Shown in pieces: positions 1-11,458 of a stretch of DNA of 64,000 nt. The DNA lies in contig JAGPXD010000005.1 in the NCBI GenBank assembly GCA_020746995.1, positions 2,542,001 through 2,606,000 of the forward strand, read 5' to 3'. Position 1 is the first letter of the stretch, and every line of letters starts with the position of its first letter. The translations under genes were made by a program, and so were the position numbers. Source of the DNA: Plectosphaerella cucumerina. Its lineage: Eukaryota; Ascomycota; Sordariomycetes; Glomerellales; Plectosphaerellaceae. Under the pieces are notes generated by a model. The model was given only the letters and a program-made list of their open reading frames with translations. It was not told the origin of the DNA and made no database searches.

Positions 1-157
1 TCTTCGTGGTGTATTTTCTCCCTTGCCGCTACCTCGAGCTTGTCGCTGGCGAGCACTCCCTTCAAGGTCATTCCAGGAATCACCGCTATGCGCCCTGCGA
101 TTCCGTCAAGCATGTTGCGGACCGGGTCCAGCTCATCGAGGCTGCCCTAGAGGCCGA

Positions 158-1954
158 CTACCATCCGTCGAAGTTGCCGAAACCGCCCAGCTTCGCTTTC
201 TTCTTCGTCGGCTCCTGCCATGTATCAGGCAAATCCTCCACGATCTCGTCGCCGGTCTCATCGCTCTTTGCAGCTTGCATGTACTACAGCGCCTCAGGTC
301 AGTAGCTGTTCTTGGGTCGAGAATAGGGGTATGATGGGGATCTGAACTCTGTGGTACACACCTTTCCGACTTTACTGGGTGGTGCTGTTGTTTCGACGTT
401 GCCATCCTGTCGAATGCGCTTCCCTGTCCATGTCGTCCTGTCATCTTCGGTGCCTCCTCCAAGGCGGGTTGCTTCTGCCTTCTGGGCTGCCAGCTCATGC
501 TGCGCTCTGCCCTTCATAAATTCCTCAAAAGGATCGACGTAGACGACAACGTCGGTCATGATAATCGGCCGAAGCGGACGATCCGATCCATCGACCGGGG
601 CGTTCTCAAGTTTCGCGAGCACATCGAGTCCGCCTGAAACCTTGCCGAAAATGGTGTGCTTGCGGTCAAGATGACTGGCGGCACGGTAGCTGATGAAGAA
701 CTGGCTCGAATTGGTATTCTTTCCCTTGTTGGCCATGCTCAGGATGCCTCGAGAGTCATGTGTCAGGGGTCCCTCGAACTCGTCCACGAAGTTCTTGCCC
801 CATATGCTCTCACCACCCTTTCCAGTGCCGGTAGGGTCTCCGCCCTGGATCATGAAGTTGCGGATGTTGCGATGGAACGATACACCCTTGTAGTAGCCCT
901 TCTGGGCGAGTCTCGTGAAATTCCACACGGCCCGAGGCGCAAACTCGGGGTACAGCTCAATGTTGAGGTCACCCATGCTTGTTTCTATCCTCGCGTAGCC
1001 CTTGTTCTTGACTCGCTTTGGCTTCAACATGTATTCCTCGTCCGTCAAAAGGGCGCGCTCGCCGCTTGTTTCCGGGGTCAAGCCAGTGCTCGTGAAACTG
1101 GCGGCCGCCCTGCCGGTAGTGTATGTAGCGGCGTTGGGAGCAATGGTCTTGTCTTGTATCATGGCCGTCCTCTTTGGGGCTCCCGACACCGATTTCTGAA
1201 CGGTACCCGCGCTGCTCCTGTTGACATCGCCCCGGGCCTCTCTTTCACGTCGCGCCTTTTCGACTGCTCGTTTGGCCCGAAGAACCTTTTCACCCACTCT
1301 GCCCAGAGCATCCACGTTGATGTCGCCCTGCTTGCGCTCCTCTATCTGCTCTGGCGTGAGGATTGCTGATTGGCCGTCGGTGAGGTGCTTGAAGCGCCCA
1401 AGGTCCCTACTCGCGATGTTCTGAGGGTCCTGTAGTGTGATGATATCCGCGCGGGTAAATTCGGTGTCGTCGACCAGATCCCGCCAGTTTTTGGCCTTGA
1501 TGTTCATCCTCTCGACCGTCTCCCACGCGAACACGTTGGCCGAGCTGCCATGACGAATTGCCACGATATGTGTGTTGTCGGTAAAGACCTTGTACGAGAC
1601 AGGGTCTATCAAATCGCCCTGGCCATCGCTGAAGCCTGGTGCTTGCGAGTCTGAACTGGCGTTGCGCGCGAAGTTCAGCTTGATCAAGTCCTTGGCGGAC
1701 AACGGTTCGCCGTCGACAGGGTTTGTCTTGTTCTTCTCAAGCCAGGCGCTGATGACCTCGAGGTCGAATATTGTACCGTCCTGGGTGCATACTGGGTTTT
1801 TGAAGGGTTGGAGGCTGGCGGCACAAAAGTTGTACGGCAGTCGTCGGAAGGAATGTGCGCCTGCACGGCTGCGAGCTCCAGCCGATGCCGAGTAGTTGTC
1901 ACCGCTGGCCCATTCGCTGTGCGTAATGTATAGCTTGTCTGTGCCTTTTCCCAT
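158..1954 (-). CDS. cyp8: U-box/cyclophilin peptidyl-prolyl isomerase (PPIL2/Cyp8 type)
   Basis: Two exons on the minus strand, 1954-362 and 283-158, joined across a 78-nt GT..AG intron (361-284). This gives about 573 residues, the usual length of the family. The N-terminus (residues about 35-110) has the U-box-like segment around LQPFKNPVCTQDGTIFDLEV. The cyclophilin domain occupies roughly 310-470, with the core motifs SFHRNIRNFMIQGGDPTG and SSQFFIS. The small second exon supplies the family's C-terminus, ending GGFGNFDGW, which supports the splice. Family members are nuclear, associate with the spliceosome and may act as ubiquitin ligases; that role is from family knowledge. The residue matching the cyclosporin-contact Trp of cyclophilin A appears to be His (in SHLDRKHTIFG), so weak drug sensitivity is inferred. 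Divergently transcribed from the PTM1-like gene. Identification is very secure. Confidence 0.93.
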
Positions 1955-2781
1955 TGTTTCGGCGCTGGCGTACAGTCGAGGGGAAGTTGCGACGAGAAGG
2001 CGTGGTGAAGGTAGCTTGAAACAGAGCCGCGACTAACATTCCTAGATAGGTACCCCAGCTACGTATATTCACAAATTATCAGAAGCTAAGAAACCCACCA
2101 AACGCACAAGACACATAGGCAGACTAACCGTGACTAATATCCTCGAGTTTTATCCTAGGAAGCAGTTCTGGATACAGTATTAGTTTATTTATTATACTCT
2201 TATTCCTAAATTCTAAATATATTCTCTTTTAAATACCCGTAAATACTACAATCTATTCTTCACGTGCACTTTGATGCCTCTTAAGCGCTAGACAATATAA
2301 GCAGTGATTACACCCTTGATGTCATAGGTCTGTAATACCACTGATTAGTGTACTGTGCTGACCAGATCAGAGTGGAGTCACTACTGTCTGCAGGCACGCA
2401 AGGGCCATTCTAGGACCGTTCAAGGTATGATCCCTGTCCTTGCCGACTCCCTGAGCCAGCTGTCCCTTGGAACCACTGGAATCCTCCATAAACCCATGGA
2501 TCCGCGCGGACACGATTGAGCTTCCCGCAACAAAGCCTCGTCAGCCCCATCAGCCGCGACTGCAGAAGACACGCATCGCAGACAGCCGCTACTATCTCAT
2601 TGGATATCAGCGAGGATCACATATCGTTCGGAAAGGCAAGAAGCTGCCTATACTTTCCGTTTCGACCGTCCGGTCACTCCAACACGCAAACCAACATTGC
2701 GACAACCCCCTCCGACCTACACCTGCCACCCTTATCAGTACCCGGCCTTCGAGTCGTTACTCGATGACAGTTCGCTACACC
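1955..2781. other. Divergent intergenic region with AT-rich island
   Basis: Shared upstream region of the cyclophilin gene (left, minus) and the PTM1-like gene (right, plus). I see no credible gene. An AT-rich block at about 2050-2290 is described separately; the remainder is of ordinary composition and should hold both promoters. Confidence 0.7.
2050..2290. repeat. AT-rich, TpA-rich island (possible RIP relic)
   Basis: Composition drops abruptly: 2161-2220 has 14 G/C of 60 by hand count, while flanking coding DNA is GC-rich. TA steps are frequent and there is no open frame. This looks like the RIP-mutated remnant of a repeat; the origin is inferred, since no repeat partner can be aligned by eye. 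Confidence 0.45.
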
Positions 2782-4765
2782 ATGAAGTCACTACTGTCGG
2801 CCCTCCTCCTCGGGGCCTCCCTTCTGGGAGCAGATGCCTTGGAAGTCAAGATGGTACGCGGTTCTGAACACAGAACTCGAGCACCGCCATTGACCATTCT
2901 GTTACAGGACCAGTCAGAAGATAACCGGCAACGATGCGCTGGTAGGTGTCTCCCGTGGTCTCCTCGAACCTTGCCGCTCCATCAGACTAACATCATCATT
3001 CATCAGGCATGTACAGCCGAACAGCCTGGGGAGGCCCAGTCGACCCGTACATCAACGTCATGTTCCCTCCGAAGCAAGTTCCCGATGGCCAAGACCCGGC
3101 AGTCAGCGTCGTGATATTCGAGTGGAAGGACGAGGACCTCATCGGCATTCGCGAGAAACCCGACTCTGTCCAGGTACCATCCTACGACGACTCCCATGTA
3201 CATTGCGAATGCGGGACCTAACGAACTCTCCAGAAAATCGGCATTTGCGAAGACAAGTGGGTGAAGAAGGGCTACTGCAACGAAACCAACATTGGAGAGT
3301 ACATCTTGGCCGAAGGCGCGACCTCCAAGTCCAAGAACCTGATCGAGACATACGCCGTGCATCTGAAGGAGCCCGGCAAGCCCACGAAGTACATGATTAC
3401 ACAGACTGGCTACTATTGCGTCTTGACGGATCGCTTTTCTGCCAGCGAATACGAGGCCGTGGTCGAGTTCCGGAACGCCTACGGAGAGCTGCCCGCAACC
3501 CAGATTCCCAAGCTGCCCTTCTACGGTGGCATCACCATCCTCTACGCCCTCGTCGCTGTTTTCTGGGGCTTCCTCTACTACCAGCACCGCCAGGATATTC
3601 GTGAGTCGACTCGCACTGAAGATATTGAAGACGGGAGCTTACAACGGACCCAGTGCCTGTGCAGAACTACATCACCGCCATTCTGATTTTCCTCGTGGTC
3701 GAAATGCTCATGACCTGGGGATTCTACGGTTCGTCCGCCCAAAAACAGCTAAGCTGTGGCATGTGGGCTGACAAAAAGCAGACTATCTCAACCGTAACGG
3801 AGCCAACATTGGTTCCAAGGTGTTCCTGGTGATCGTTGCCATCCTGAACGCATTCCGCAACTCCTTCTCCTTCTTCCTCCTCCTCATCGTCTGTATGGGA
3901 TACGGTGTCGTCAAGCACACCCTTGGACAGACCATGGTCTGGGTACGATGGCTCGCCATTGCTCACTTCGTGTTCGGCTTGGTTTATGCGATTACCAGTC
4001 TTGTGATTACTCCCGACCAAGCAGGTAAGCGGCCTCTCGAAATTTGGTGGGAGCCGGGCTTATACTGATCTCTTCTTGATAGGACCTTTCGTGCTCCTGA
4101 TTGTGTTGCCCTTGGCAGGCACCCTCACCGCATTTTACGTCTGGACGCTCAACTCACTCAACTTGACCCTGAAAGATCTCCGAGAGCGCAAACAGTCCGC
4201 CAAGGAGCTCATGTACAGGAAGCTGTGGTGGTGCATCCTCGTCAGCATCTTCGTCATCTTTGGCTTCTTCTTCTTCAACAGCTTCTCCTTCGCCTCGGTT
4301 AACGACCCGGACTATGTGCCCTTCCATTGGAAATCGCGGTGGTTCGTCCTGGATGGCTGGCTGAACCTCGTCTACTTCGCAGATGTGGCGTGGATTGCCT
4401 ACGTCTGGAGGCCGACCGCCAACAACCGACGCTTTGCCATGTCTGACGAGCTCGCGCAAGATGACGACGGCACATTTACCATGGGAGACATTGGAGCGCC
4501 GGATGATTCGGATGATGAGGAGGAAGCGATCGGCAAGAAGCCGTCCCAGCAACCTCCCTTGCCCCTTGTGGCGCAGCTCACAAACGCTGGAGGTAGCGCA
4601 GCGAACCAGCAACAGCCGTCGCAGACGACACAACAGTCGGGACGCCGACCTCTCCCGCGGGAGTCCCTCGATGGCGAGACCATCTTTGCCGTCGGTGAGG
4701 ATGGTGATCGTTTCTCGGACGACTCGGATGAAGAGAACCAGAAGCTGGTTAAGGGAAACAAATGA
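2782..4765 (+). CDS. PTM1: PTM1/GPR107-type seven-transmembrane protein
   Basis: Seven exons: 2782-2853, 2908-2941, 3007-3173, 3234-3600, 3654-3728, 3782-4024 and 4083-4765, total 546 residues and fully in frame. The start was chosen because it opens directly into a signal peptide (MKSLLSALLLGASLLGADAL); an in-frame ATG at 2764 would add six residues. A lumenal domain follows (to about 185), with MYSRTAWGG and a cysteine pair around KIGICEDKW. After it come about seven hydrophobic segments between 186 and 430 and an acidic, Gln-rich cytosolic tail. This is the lung seven-transmembrane receptor/GOST architecture of yeast PTM1, a Golgi/endosomal membrane family implicated in trafficking. Exact function is not shown by the sequence. 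Its 3' end converges on NDUFAF7. Confidence 0.88.
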
Positions 4766-4941
4766 GATGAGTGCGGAGATGAGCGTGGTCTGTGAGCTCG
4801 TACAGGTCACACTGCTTGTAAGATTGACAATAGCATCATGAAGCGGTGGCATCCGCATAGGAGCCGGATTGGCCACAGATAGTTATTCGTACACGTGGTC
4901 TACACAAATGGCTTCCCGCCCTGCCTACATCGTACAATGTC

Positions 4942-6696
4942 TTAAATGTCCCCCCCGAAACCAACGGGACGTCTCTGGCCCCTATTTTCAGGCAGAATGG
5001 CCAGAACCTTGTACACCTTGCCCATCCCTCCAGGTCCCCTGTCAACCAACCGCCGCCAAGAACGGTCGATGTCATCCTGTCGCTTCTGGGGCATGCCTGG
5101 CCGCTTGGTGAGCATCTCCGCCCTCTCGCGTATGCCCATCTGGCCCAGGAACGCTGCTTGCTCAACTGGCCCGTGTACCTCGACGCCTGGACTGGCCTTG
5201 GTCGCTGAGTCTGCGAGCGCCATGAAATCCACATCGGCACTCAGGTCAACAAGGCCCGGCTCAGTGAAAGGGCTGACGAGACGATGCCTGCGAATGCCGC
5301 GCAGAGAGTTTATCGGCACGGTGTCCGAGGTGCCGTAGTCAAGGATGAGGGCTGCTCCTGAGGGGCGAGGCTTGGGATGATCCGACGATCCGCCAATGCG
5401 AGTTGCTAGGTCCGCAGCAAACATGGTCGCATCTGGACATACCTCTATAGTGGCACCTGCGACTGTCTTGAGAGCTCGATAACGAGGTGATGACTCGGGG
5501 ACGTAGCGGGCATGGTGCGTTGGGGAGGTTGACTGAGTGAGCTGGAATTCAGGGACAGGTCCGTCCCGCTGGGATTGAGGCGTGTTCAGGGTAGCATGTG
5601 TCGAGTTTGGCGGTACAGGAGACACAACCAACTCCCGCCATTCCACAGTGGGTGTCGACGTGTTGTCTGTGTTGCTTGTCTCGGACTTTGTTGTTGCAGG
5701 AGAAGCCTCCACAGCTGCCTCGGACGAGGCTGGTTGAGGAACCGTCGTGGTAGGCGTTTTTGGTTGTTGGTTGACCGTCACCGTCTGGAAGGCGTGTATG
5801 GGCAACGCGTCGAAAAATTCATGGGCGACCATGAAAGGCACACTGCTGGGATCTGTTCAAATTAGGTGATGTCCCTCGAGTCGGTGCAGTGATGACAGGA
5901 TGCTTACGGTGGGGGATGGCCTTGACCGATTCTGCCCATATGATGGGAACGCCCAGGTGCTTGGAGACACTGTGGTGTCCCACGGCCGACTCGGTGACCT
6001 GAGCCTGCGCACCACACAGCAGTTTCTTCTGAGTCTCGCGAAGTGTCGCGCTCGCTTCAACCATGTAGATCGTCTCGATGCTTTGCGTCAAGTCCTTGAA
6101 ATTTGACAGGGTCTGTAGGGTGATCAGCTTGGGAGGTCTTGTCCATTCGGGACCAAAAGTTGACCTACACGTAGAATGTCGTCCATCAGGGTTCCGCGTC
6201 CAGGGCCGAGCTCGATCAGATGGACGTTCTTTGGTTTCCCTTGGCTCATCCATTCGGCAACGAACCAGATGCCGACAAGCTCGCCAAATATTTGGGATAT
6301 CTCAGGAGACGTGACGAAATCACCCTTCAGCCCAAATTGGTCCCTGTTCTTCTCGGTCAAGCCGGTGTAGTATCCTCCTATGTCGCCGGTAAGACACATG
6401 CGCATGTAGCTAGCGAGCGGCACAGGCCCAGTGATCTGGAAAGTCAGCAGGGAGCGCAGTCAAGAATAGGATAGCTCGCGTACCATCATTGCATCCGCCA
6501 ACTGCTTCGCCAATGGCGTTGTCCACGTCCTCTGGTCCTCATTGTGCTGTACCGCAGTGCTGCTCAGGTTTCGTAGAGGAAGCCTCGCTGCCGTCGGAAT
6601 GGCTCGGCTAGCCGATTGTGGTCGCAACGCTCTCCAGCTCAGGGGCCGACGTATGGTGCCGCGAAGGGCGCATGCTGCTGGACCATTCAAAACCAT
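4942..6696 (-). CDS. NDUFAF7: Mitochondrial protein arginine methyltransferase NDUFAF7 (MidA family)
   Basis: Four exons: 6696-6484, 6435-6169, 6112-5908 and 5852-4942, total 531 residues, with introns of 48-56 nt. The first about 50 residues are Arg/Ser/Ala-rich and lack acidic residues, as expected for a mitochondrial presequence. The family landmarks follow: GDFVTSPEISQIFGELVGIW, the SAM-binding loop HLIELGPGRGTLMDDILR, VEASATLRETQKKLL and VAHEFFDALPIHAFQ. In animals NDUFAF7 symmetrically dimethylates an arginine of complex I subunit NDUFS2 during assembly; filamentous fungi have complex I, so the same role is expected. A Thr/Pro-rich insert lies after the HEFFDALP motif (about residues 245-315). 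Divergent from the CDK11-like gene over a 330-bp promoter region. Confidence 0.9.
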
Positions 6697-7026
6697 GCCT
6701 GTGTCGTGCCCAGACTGGTATGTCGTCGCAAAGGGCCGCGTTGGTCAAGCTCGAGTCGCGACTCTCAACGCGGGCAGCTTGTGGTTGCGCCTGATAAGAT
6801 AACTAAAAAGTACCGACCAGAGCACTGACCAGATCGGCGGATGCTCCGCCGACATGCCGACTTCGTCCACTGCCGCTGTGACGAGCTGGAGACCCTCCGC
6901 GACGAGCGAGCTTCGGACTCTACCTGTAAGCCCAGCGCGCGTGTAAAGCATCCGACAACAAGTAGCACAATTCCCCGACAACCCTTGAAAACCACCACAG
7001 CGCAACAACACGGATGATCAATCGCC
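6697..7026. promoter_or_regulatory. Compact bidirectional promoter region
   Basis: Only 330 bp separate the ATG codons of NDUFAF7 (minus) and the CDK11-like kinase (plus), so both promoters and 5' leaders must lie here. I recognise no specific motif. Confidence 0.6.
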
Positions 7027-8477
7027 ATGGCCGGAGCATCACGATGGGCTGACACCGAAGAGGACGCCGTCCTCGAAGCGAGACGTCGCAAGGAAAAGGA
7101 GGACAAGAAACGACAGAAGGAGGAGAAGGCGCGACGGGCGAAAGCCGCAGAGGACGCTCAGAAGGCGACGGTAGACTCCTCCGAAGGAGCGGGGGAGGGT
7201 GACCGACCAGCGAAACGGCGTCGACTCACCCCTGACCGAGGCGAGCCCGATACAAACGAAGCCAAGCTCCTACGATTCCCCGACCGATCCTGGCGGAACT
7301 GCCGAAGTGTCGAGCGGTACAGCAAGCTGAATGACATTGAGGAGGGAACCTACGGATGGGTTTCCAGGGCGAAGGATACCGCTACCGGCACAGTCGTAGC
7401 TTTGAAGAGGCTCAAGGCAGAACCGTCTGATCGAAATGGCCTGCCAGTGACGGGACTACGTGAAATTCAGATCCTGAGAGATTGCAGCCACGACAACATT
7501 GTCAAGCTACGAGAGGTTGTTGTCGGCGATGATACGTCCAAGATTGAGAGGTCAGGCATATACCCGTCTCCCCCCACACCCTGTCTATCTTGGTGGGCGT
7601 TGCTAACGACGAGTCACTCAACAGCATCTTCCTCGTCCTCGAGTTTGTCGAGCATGACCTCAAGTCGGTTCTTGACGACATGCCGGAACCGTTCCTTCTC
7701 TCCGAGGTGAAGAGGCTCGTCCTGCAACTCACGCAAGGCGTGGCCTACCTACACGACAACTGGATCCTACACAGAGACCTGAAGACGTCGAATCTGCTCT
7801 TGAACAACCGCGGCCAGCTCAAGATTGCGGATTTCGGCATGGCTCGCTACGTCGGCGACCCTGGTCCCAAACTGACGCAGCTAGTCGTCACGCTCTGGTA
7901 CCGGTCGCCGGAGCTGCTCCTCGGCGCAAAGGTGTACAACGGCGCGGTCGACATGTGGAGCGTCGGCTGCATCTTTGGCGAAATACTGTCACGCGAGCCG
8001 TTGTTGCAAGGGGCCAACGAGGTCGACCAGGTCACCAAGATCTTTGAGCTCTGCGGCGTCCCATCACAGTCCTCGTGGCCTACGTTCCGCAGCCTGCCGA
8101 ACGCCCGTGCCTTGCGGCTGCCGAAACCCTCATCAACAGCAGAAATGGGCTCCGCCGTTCGCACCAAGTTCACGTCACTCACGAACGCTGGCGTGGCGCT
8201 CCTGAACGACCTGCTCGCCCTGGATCCCGAACGGCGTCCAACGGCGAAAGAGATGCTGTCGCACAAGTATTTCGCGGAGGACCCCAAACCCAAGCCGGAG
8301 AGCCTGTTTCCCACCTTCCCCAGCCGGGCAGGCCAGGAGCGGAGACGGAAGCACGAGCCGCACGCTCCAGGTCGTGACCAGCAGGCCGCGACACTTGGTG
8401 ATGCCGACCTGAGCGGCATTTTCCAGGGGCGAGAGTCGGAAGCACGAGGAGGCGGGTTTCAGTTGCGGATGGTGTAA
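7027..8477 (+). CDS. CDK11-like cyclin-dependent protein kinase
   Basis: Two exons, 7027-7550 and 7625-8477, total 458 residues. A short Lys/Glu/Arg-rich N-terminal region (about residues 10-60) precedes a kinase domain starting near YSKLNDIEEGTYGWVSRAKD. The cyclin-binding helix reads PVTGLREI, resembling the PITSLRE signature of CDK11 rather than PSTAIRE. Other kinase landmarks are ILHRDLKTSNLLL, KIADFGMARYVG and the T-loop VVTLWYRSPELLLG. CDK11 kinases act in the nucleus in transcription and pre-mRNA processing; this function is from family knowledge. The protein is much shorter than animal CDK11, lacking the long charged N-terminus, as is usual for fungal homologues. The tail is basic and disordered-looking. 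Confidence 0.88.
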
Positions 8478-8707
8478 AGCCATTAGGCCCAGCCTTACTG
8501 TCATGACTCACGTCCAGAAGGCATGGGTACATTCAGGTGATCTTCATTAATTTTATGTATCAAAACGACCTGTGCTTTCCAAATGTCTTCCTACAGTCCC
8601 GGATTATAACACCAAAAAACATCCTGCAGACATTGCCTTGATAACGCCGTCCGTGCCCCCTGCAGAAATCGACCAAAATTTCAGGCGAGTAATTCGTGCA
8701 TTCCGCG

Positions 8708-9600
8708 TTACAGAGCCATGCCCGTGACGAACCAGGTGAAGCTCATTACGGTAGCGGCGCTCATGGCCAAGACGAGCGGGAGTCCCTTCGAGTTGAGACT
8801 GGGAGGCGCGGCGCTGCAAGTCGGGCACTTCCACTCGTTGCGCGGCACGTAGTCCTGAGGCTTGTACAGCTTGAACGTGAAGCCGCTGGCAGTACCGAGG
8901 TAGCCCGGCCTAGCGGTATCAGTGACCTCGGCATCGGCATCGTGGATGATCAGAGTGTACTGCTCGGTGAGGAGCGGGGATTGGACGTCGGTGGCCTGCT
9001 CCTGCGTGTCCCAGGTGTAGGAACCTTCGGTCTCCCAGGTCATGTTGGCGGTCAAAGTCCAGACACGGGCCGCAGCAGAGCAACTCGCGAGCACGTCAAT
9101 GGCCGTGGGGTTGACGACGACGTTGGTGTAGTTCCATCCAAAGGTAATGTTGTTCCCGATCTTGTAGAGGTTGAGGCCCGCGGCCGTCGGGGCGGGAGTG
9201 ACCATGGAGATGCCGCCAACGGGCGCCGTGTCGTCGATCGAGGTGGTACGGGAACGGGTGGCCGTTCCCGTCCTGGAGCCGGTAGGAACTCTGGCTGTGT
9301 TCAAGTCCCCTGTTTGCCTCCCTCCGGTCGTGGCAGCGCTTGTCGTGTCCTCGTCATTGGCAGACTGGGTAGAGGTCCTCGATCCCCCGGTTGTGGGAGT
9401 TGGCGTCGCGGATGCTTCTGCAGCACAAACAATCAGCACGATGGTGAGTTGAATCTGATGAGACAGAGTCACATACCACCGGAGGATTCCGAGTCCTGTC
9501 GTGCGACGAGAGCATCGACGGCTGGGAGCCAGCTCGGCCATGCTGCGGCCAGAGGCGTGAAGGCAGCGAGGGCAATGGTGAGAGACGCCACGGGCTTCAT
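8708..9600 (-). CDS. Secreted/membrane-anchored DUF7137-like protein
   Basis: Two exons, 9600-9477 and 9417-8708, total 277 residues. The N-terminus is a clear signal peptide (MKPVASLTIALAAFTPLAAA). It is followed by a Thr/Ser/Gly-rich, probably O-glycosylated linker (about 42-115) and a compact domain with NITFGWNYTNVVVNPTAIDV and several Asn-X-Ser/Thr sites. A CPTC motif comes next, and the protein ends in a hydrophobic stretch (LPLVLAMSAATVMSF) ending at the C-terminus. That layout suggests a cell-surface protein held by a C-terminal TM or GPI signal. I believe it belongs to the fungal DUF7137 family, whose function is unknown; the name is from memory and less certain than the topology. 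It converges with the CDK11-like gene. Confidence 0.75.
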
Positions 9601-11458
9601 TTTGAATATGTTCGGCTCGAAAATGCAGCGATCGCGGGTGAAAGAGGTGGAAATCCTGGCTAAGCAACGGAGACCGGATCGCTCGCTTGACGAAGAGCGT
9701 AGATGGCTCCTTGGACAGGTTGAAAGTGAACAGTGCCGCTCGTATTCGGGGGCTTCGATGGATGGACGCGTTGTTTCAGTATTAGTAGTTGATAAGATGA
9801 GCCGACGCGAGTGTGTGCGGAAGCAAAAAACGAGTGGTAGGCCGAGGTGAGCGAGTGTCGAGAAGAAGCGATGCGAACGTGAGGTTGACAGAGATCACAT
9901 GGAAGCGAGAGGAGTGTCGAGGAGGTGGAAGGACGGAATGGCAAGAGAGAGGAGAGTTTTGCTTTGCCGTAGCCCGGTTGGCAGGCCTCGCCTGCCGGGG
10001 GCCTGCCCCCCTGTACGGTACGAGCACTGGAACTGTCCGACGGTCCTCCCGGGTCACCTCACCCCCGTGGCTGTACCTTTGCGCTAGTACATTCAGAGCC
10101 AATCCTCCACTGCGCCCACCCCTTTTTGCGTCGATGTTCCAGCGCAACAGCCAGTCTGAACTTGAAAGGCATGAACGGGTACAGGTTACTGCTCTCAAGG
10201 TACCAGCCACCAGCCAAGCACTTGCCGTCGTCTGCATAAATACTCAGCTCCCCTAGAGCATATGCCCGGAAAGAAATCATCACCACGCGGGAAATGTGAG
10301 AGCCGATCGGCGAGATGCCTGGATTATTGCAAGTATGCAGAGGAATGTGATGTTCCGTTGGGAGGTCATCGAACAGTGCCTCCGCCAGATCGTGGTAACA
10401 AATAAGATCTTTCTGGGGGTACTCGTACCAGCGAATTCATGCGGTCCACTTGTGGAAAGGGGGGGATGGGGGCTGCTGGCCCGCGCGGAGGTCCGACAAA
10501 AACAACAAAACAACCCAAGACCCCCCATCCTACTGACTGCAAAAAGTAAGTCGTACCAACCTAGGGTCAAGCGTTGCTGCAGGAAAGCCGCTTGGCGTCT
10601 CGCGCATCGCCTTCCTAGTGGTCTACTGGCCTGACTGGTGCCTCTCCTTTCGGATCTCGCTCAGTCGCCGTTCAAGACCTTGACAGTCCCGTACTTGTAG
10701 GTGCTTTCCTTGGAAGGGGCGGGAGAGGTGGTGATCATCGCCTAGGTGACCCTTGCGTGCCTGAGCCATTAACGGCATTGGGGATAGCCCCCTCCACCGA
10801 ACATCGTATTCCCGGCATTTCGCGTTACTTGTCCTGTCGCCTCGACGCACAACAGCTCCGCATCCTTCGTGTTCCGGGCTCCAGCTTGTGGCTGATCGGC
10901 CTAAAAATACCCAGAGCCGCTCTCATCAGCCATCAGCCCACCCGCCGCCGAACTACTTGCAGTACCAGTAGACAACGGCGCAAGAGGTGGCGGGGGCGTT
11001 GGACTTATTTAAGCAACTTGGAATCACTGCTTGTGAGTAACATACCGTCTTATGTCATGCTTCATATCATGTGCATTCCGATCGTGCCATTCCAACCAAG
11101 CTCGCGGGACCTGACGTCGCTGTGCCTCCTGTGGCAGCGATTTGACGGCCGACACTACTCGTACTCATACTTCGGCCACTCAACCGACCTTTGGTCATCA
11201 TCTTGGGTGCTTGGAACGAAAACACTGGTTTGTCACACACTGAGCAGAGCTCAACTGCAATCCATCCAACGAGATAGCGGCGCAGCTTAAGGAACAACCC
11301 ACTGGAGTGAACGATTGTATTATTGGCAAATAACATACTTCTTCTGGCGAAGCCTACTATCGGATTGCTATCAAGCCTTATGCGGGAGAGACGCAGCTGG
11401 GTCGAGGAAACCCAAGCTGTCCCAAGTCCTGCCACTATCAGAGCCTACCACCAAGCCC
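9601..11458. other. Long intergenic region upstream of the DUF7137-like gene
   Basis: 1.86 kb between the DUF7137-like start and the DCP2 stop, both minus. Open frames here are short, overlapping and of biased composition, and none resembles a known protein. It contains a perfect short inverted repeat (9980-9996) and G/C-tracts near 10000 and 10450. It probably holds the DUF7137-like promoter/leader and the DCP2 3' UTR. Confidence 0.6.
9980..9996. repeat. Perfect 7-bp inverted repeat, 3-nt loop
   Basis: GGCAGGC (9980-9986) and GCCTGCC (9990-9996) flank CTC; a second G5/C5 inverted tract follows immediately (about 9997-10011). It lies about 380 bp upstream of the DUF7137-like ATG. A promoter hairpin or a factor-binding palindrome are both possible. 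Confidence 0.5.

Noticed and set aside
1..150. Open minus-strand frame of about 45 codons at the left edge, downstream of the cyclophilin stop
   Set aside because: Too short, preceded by an in-frame stop, and more simply 3' UTR. A gene reaching in from the left cannot be excluded.
9813..10256. 147-codon plus-strand frame between the DUF7137-like and DCP2 genes
   Set aside because: Arg/Gly/Ser-rich with no recognisable domain, spans hairpin-forming G/C tracts, and overlaps the DUF7137-like leader.
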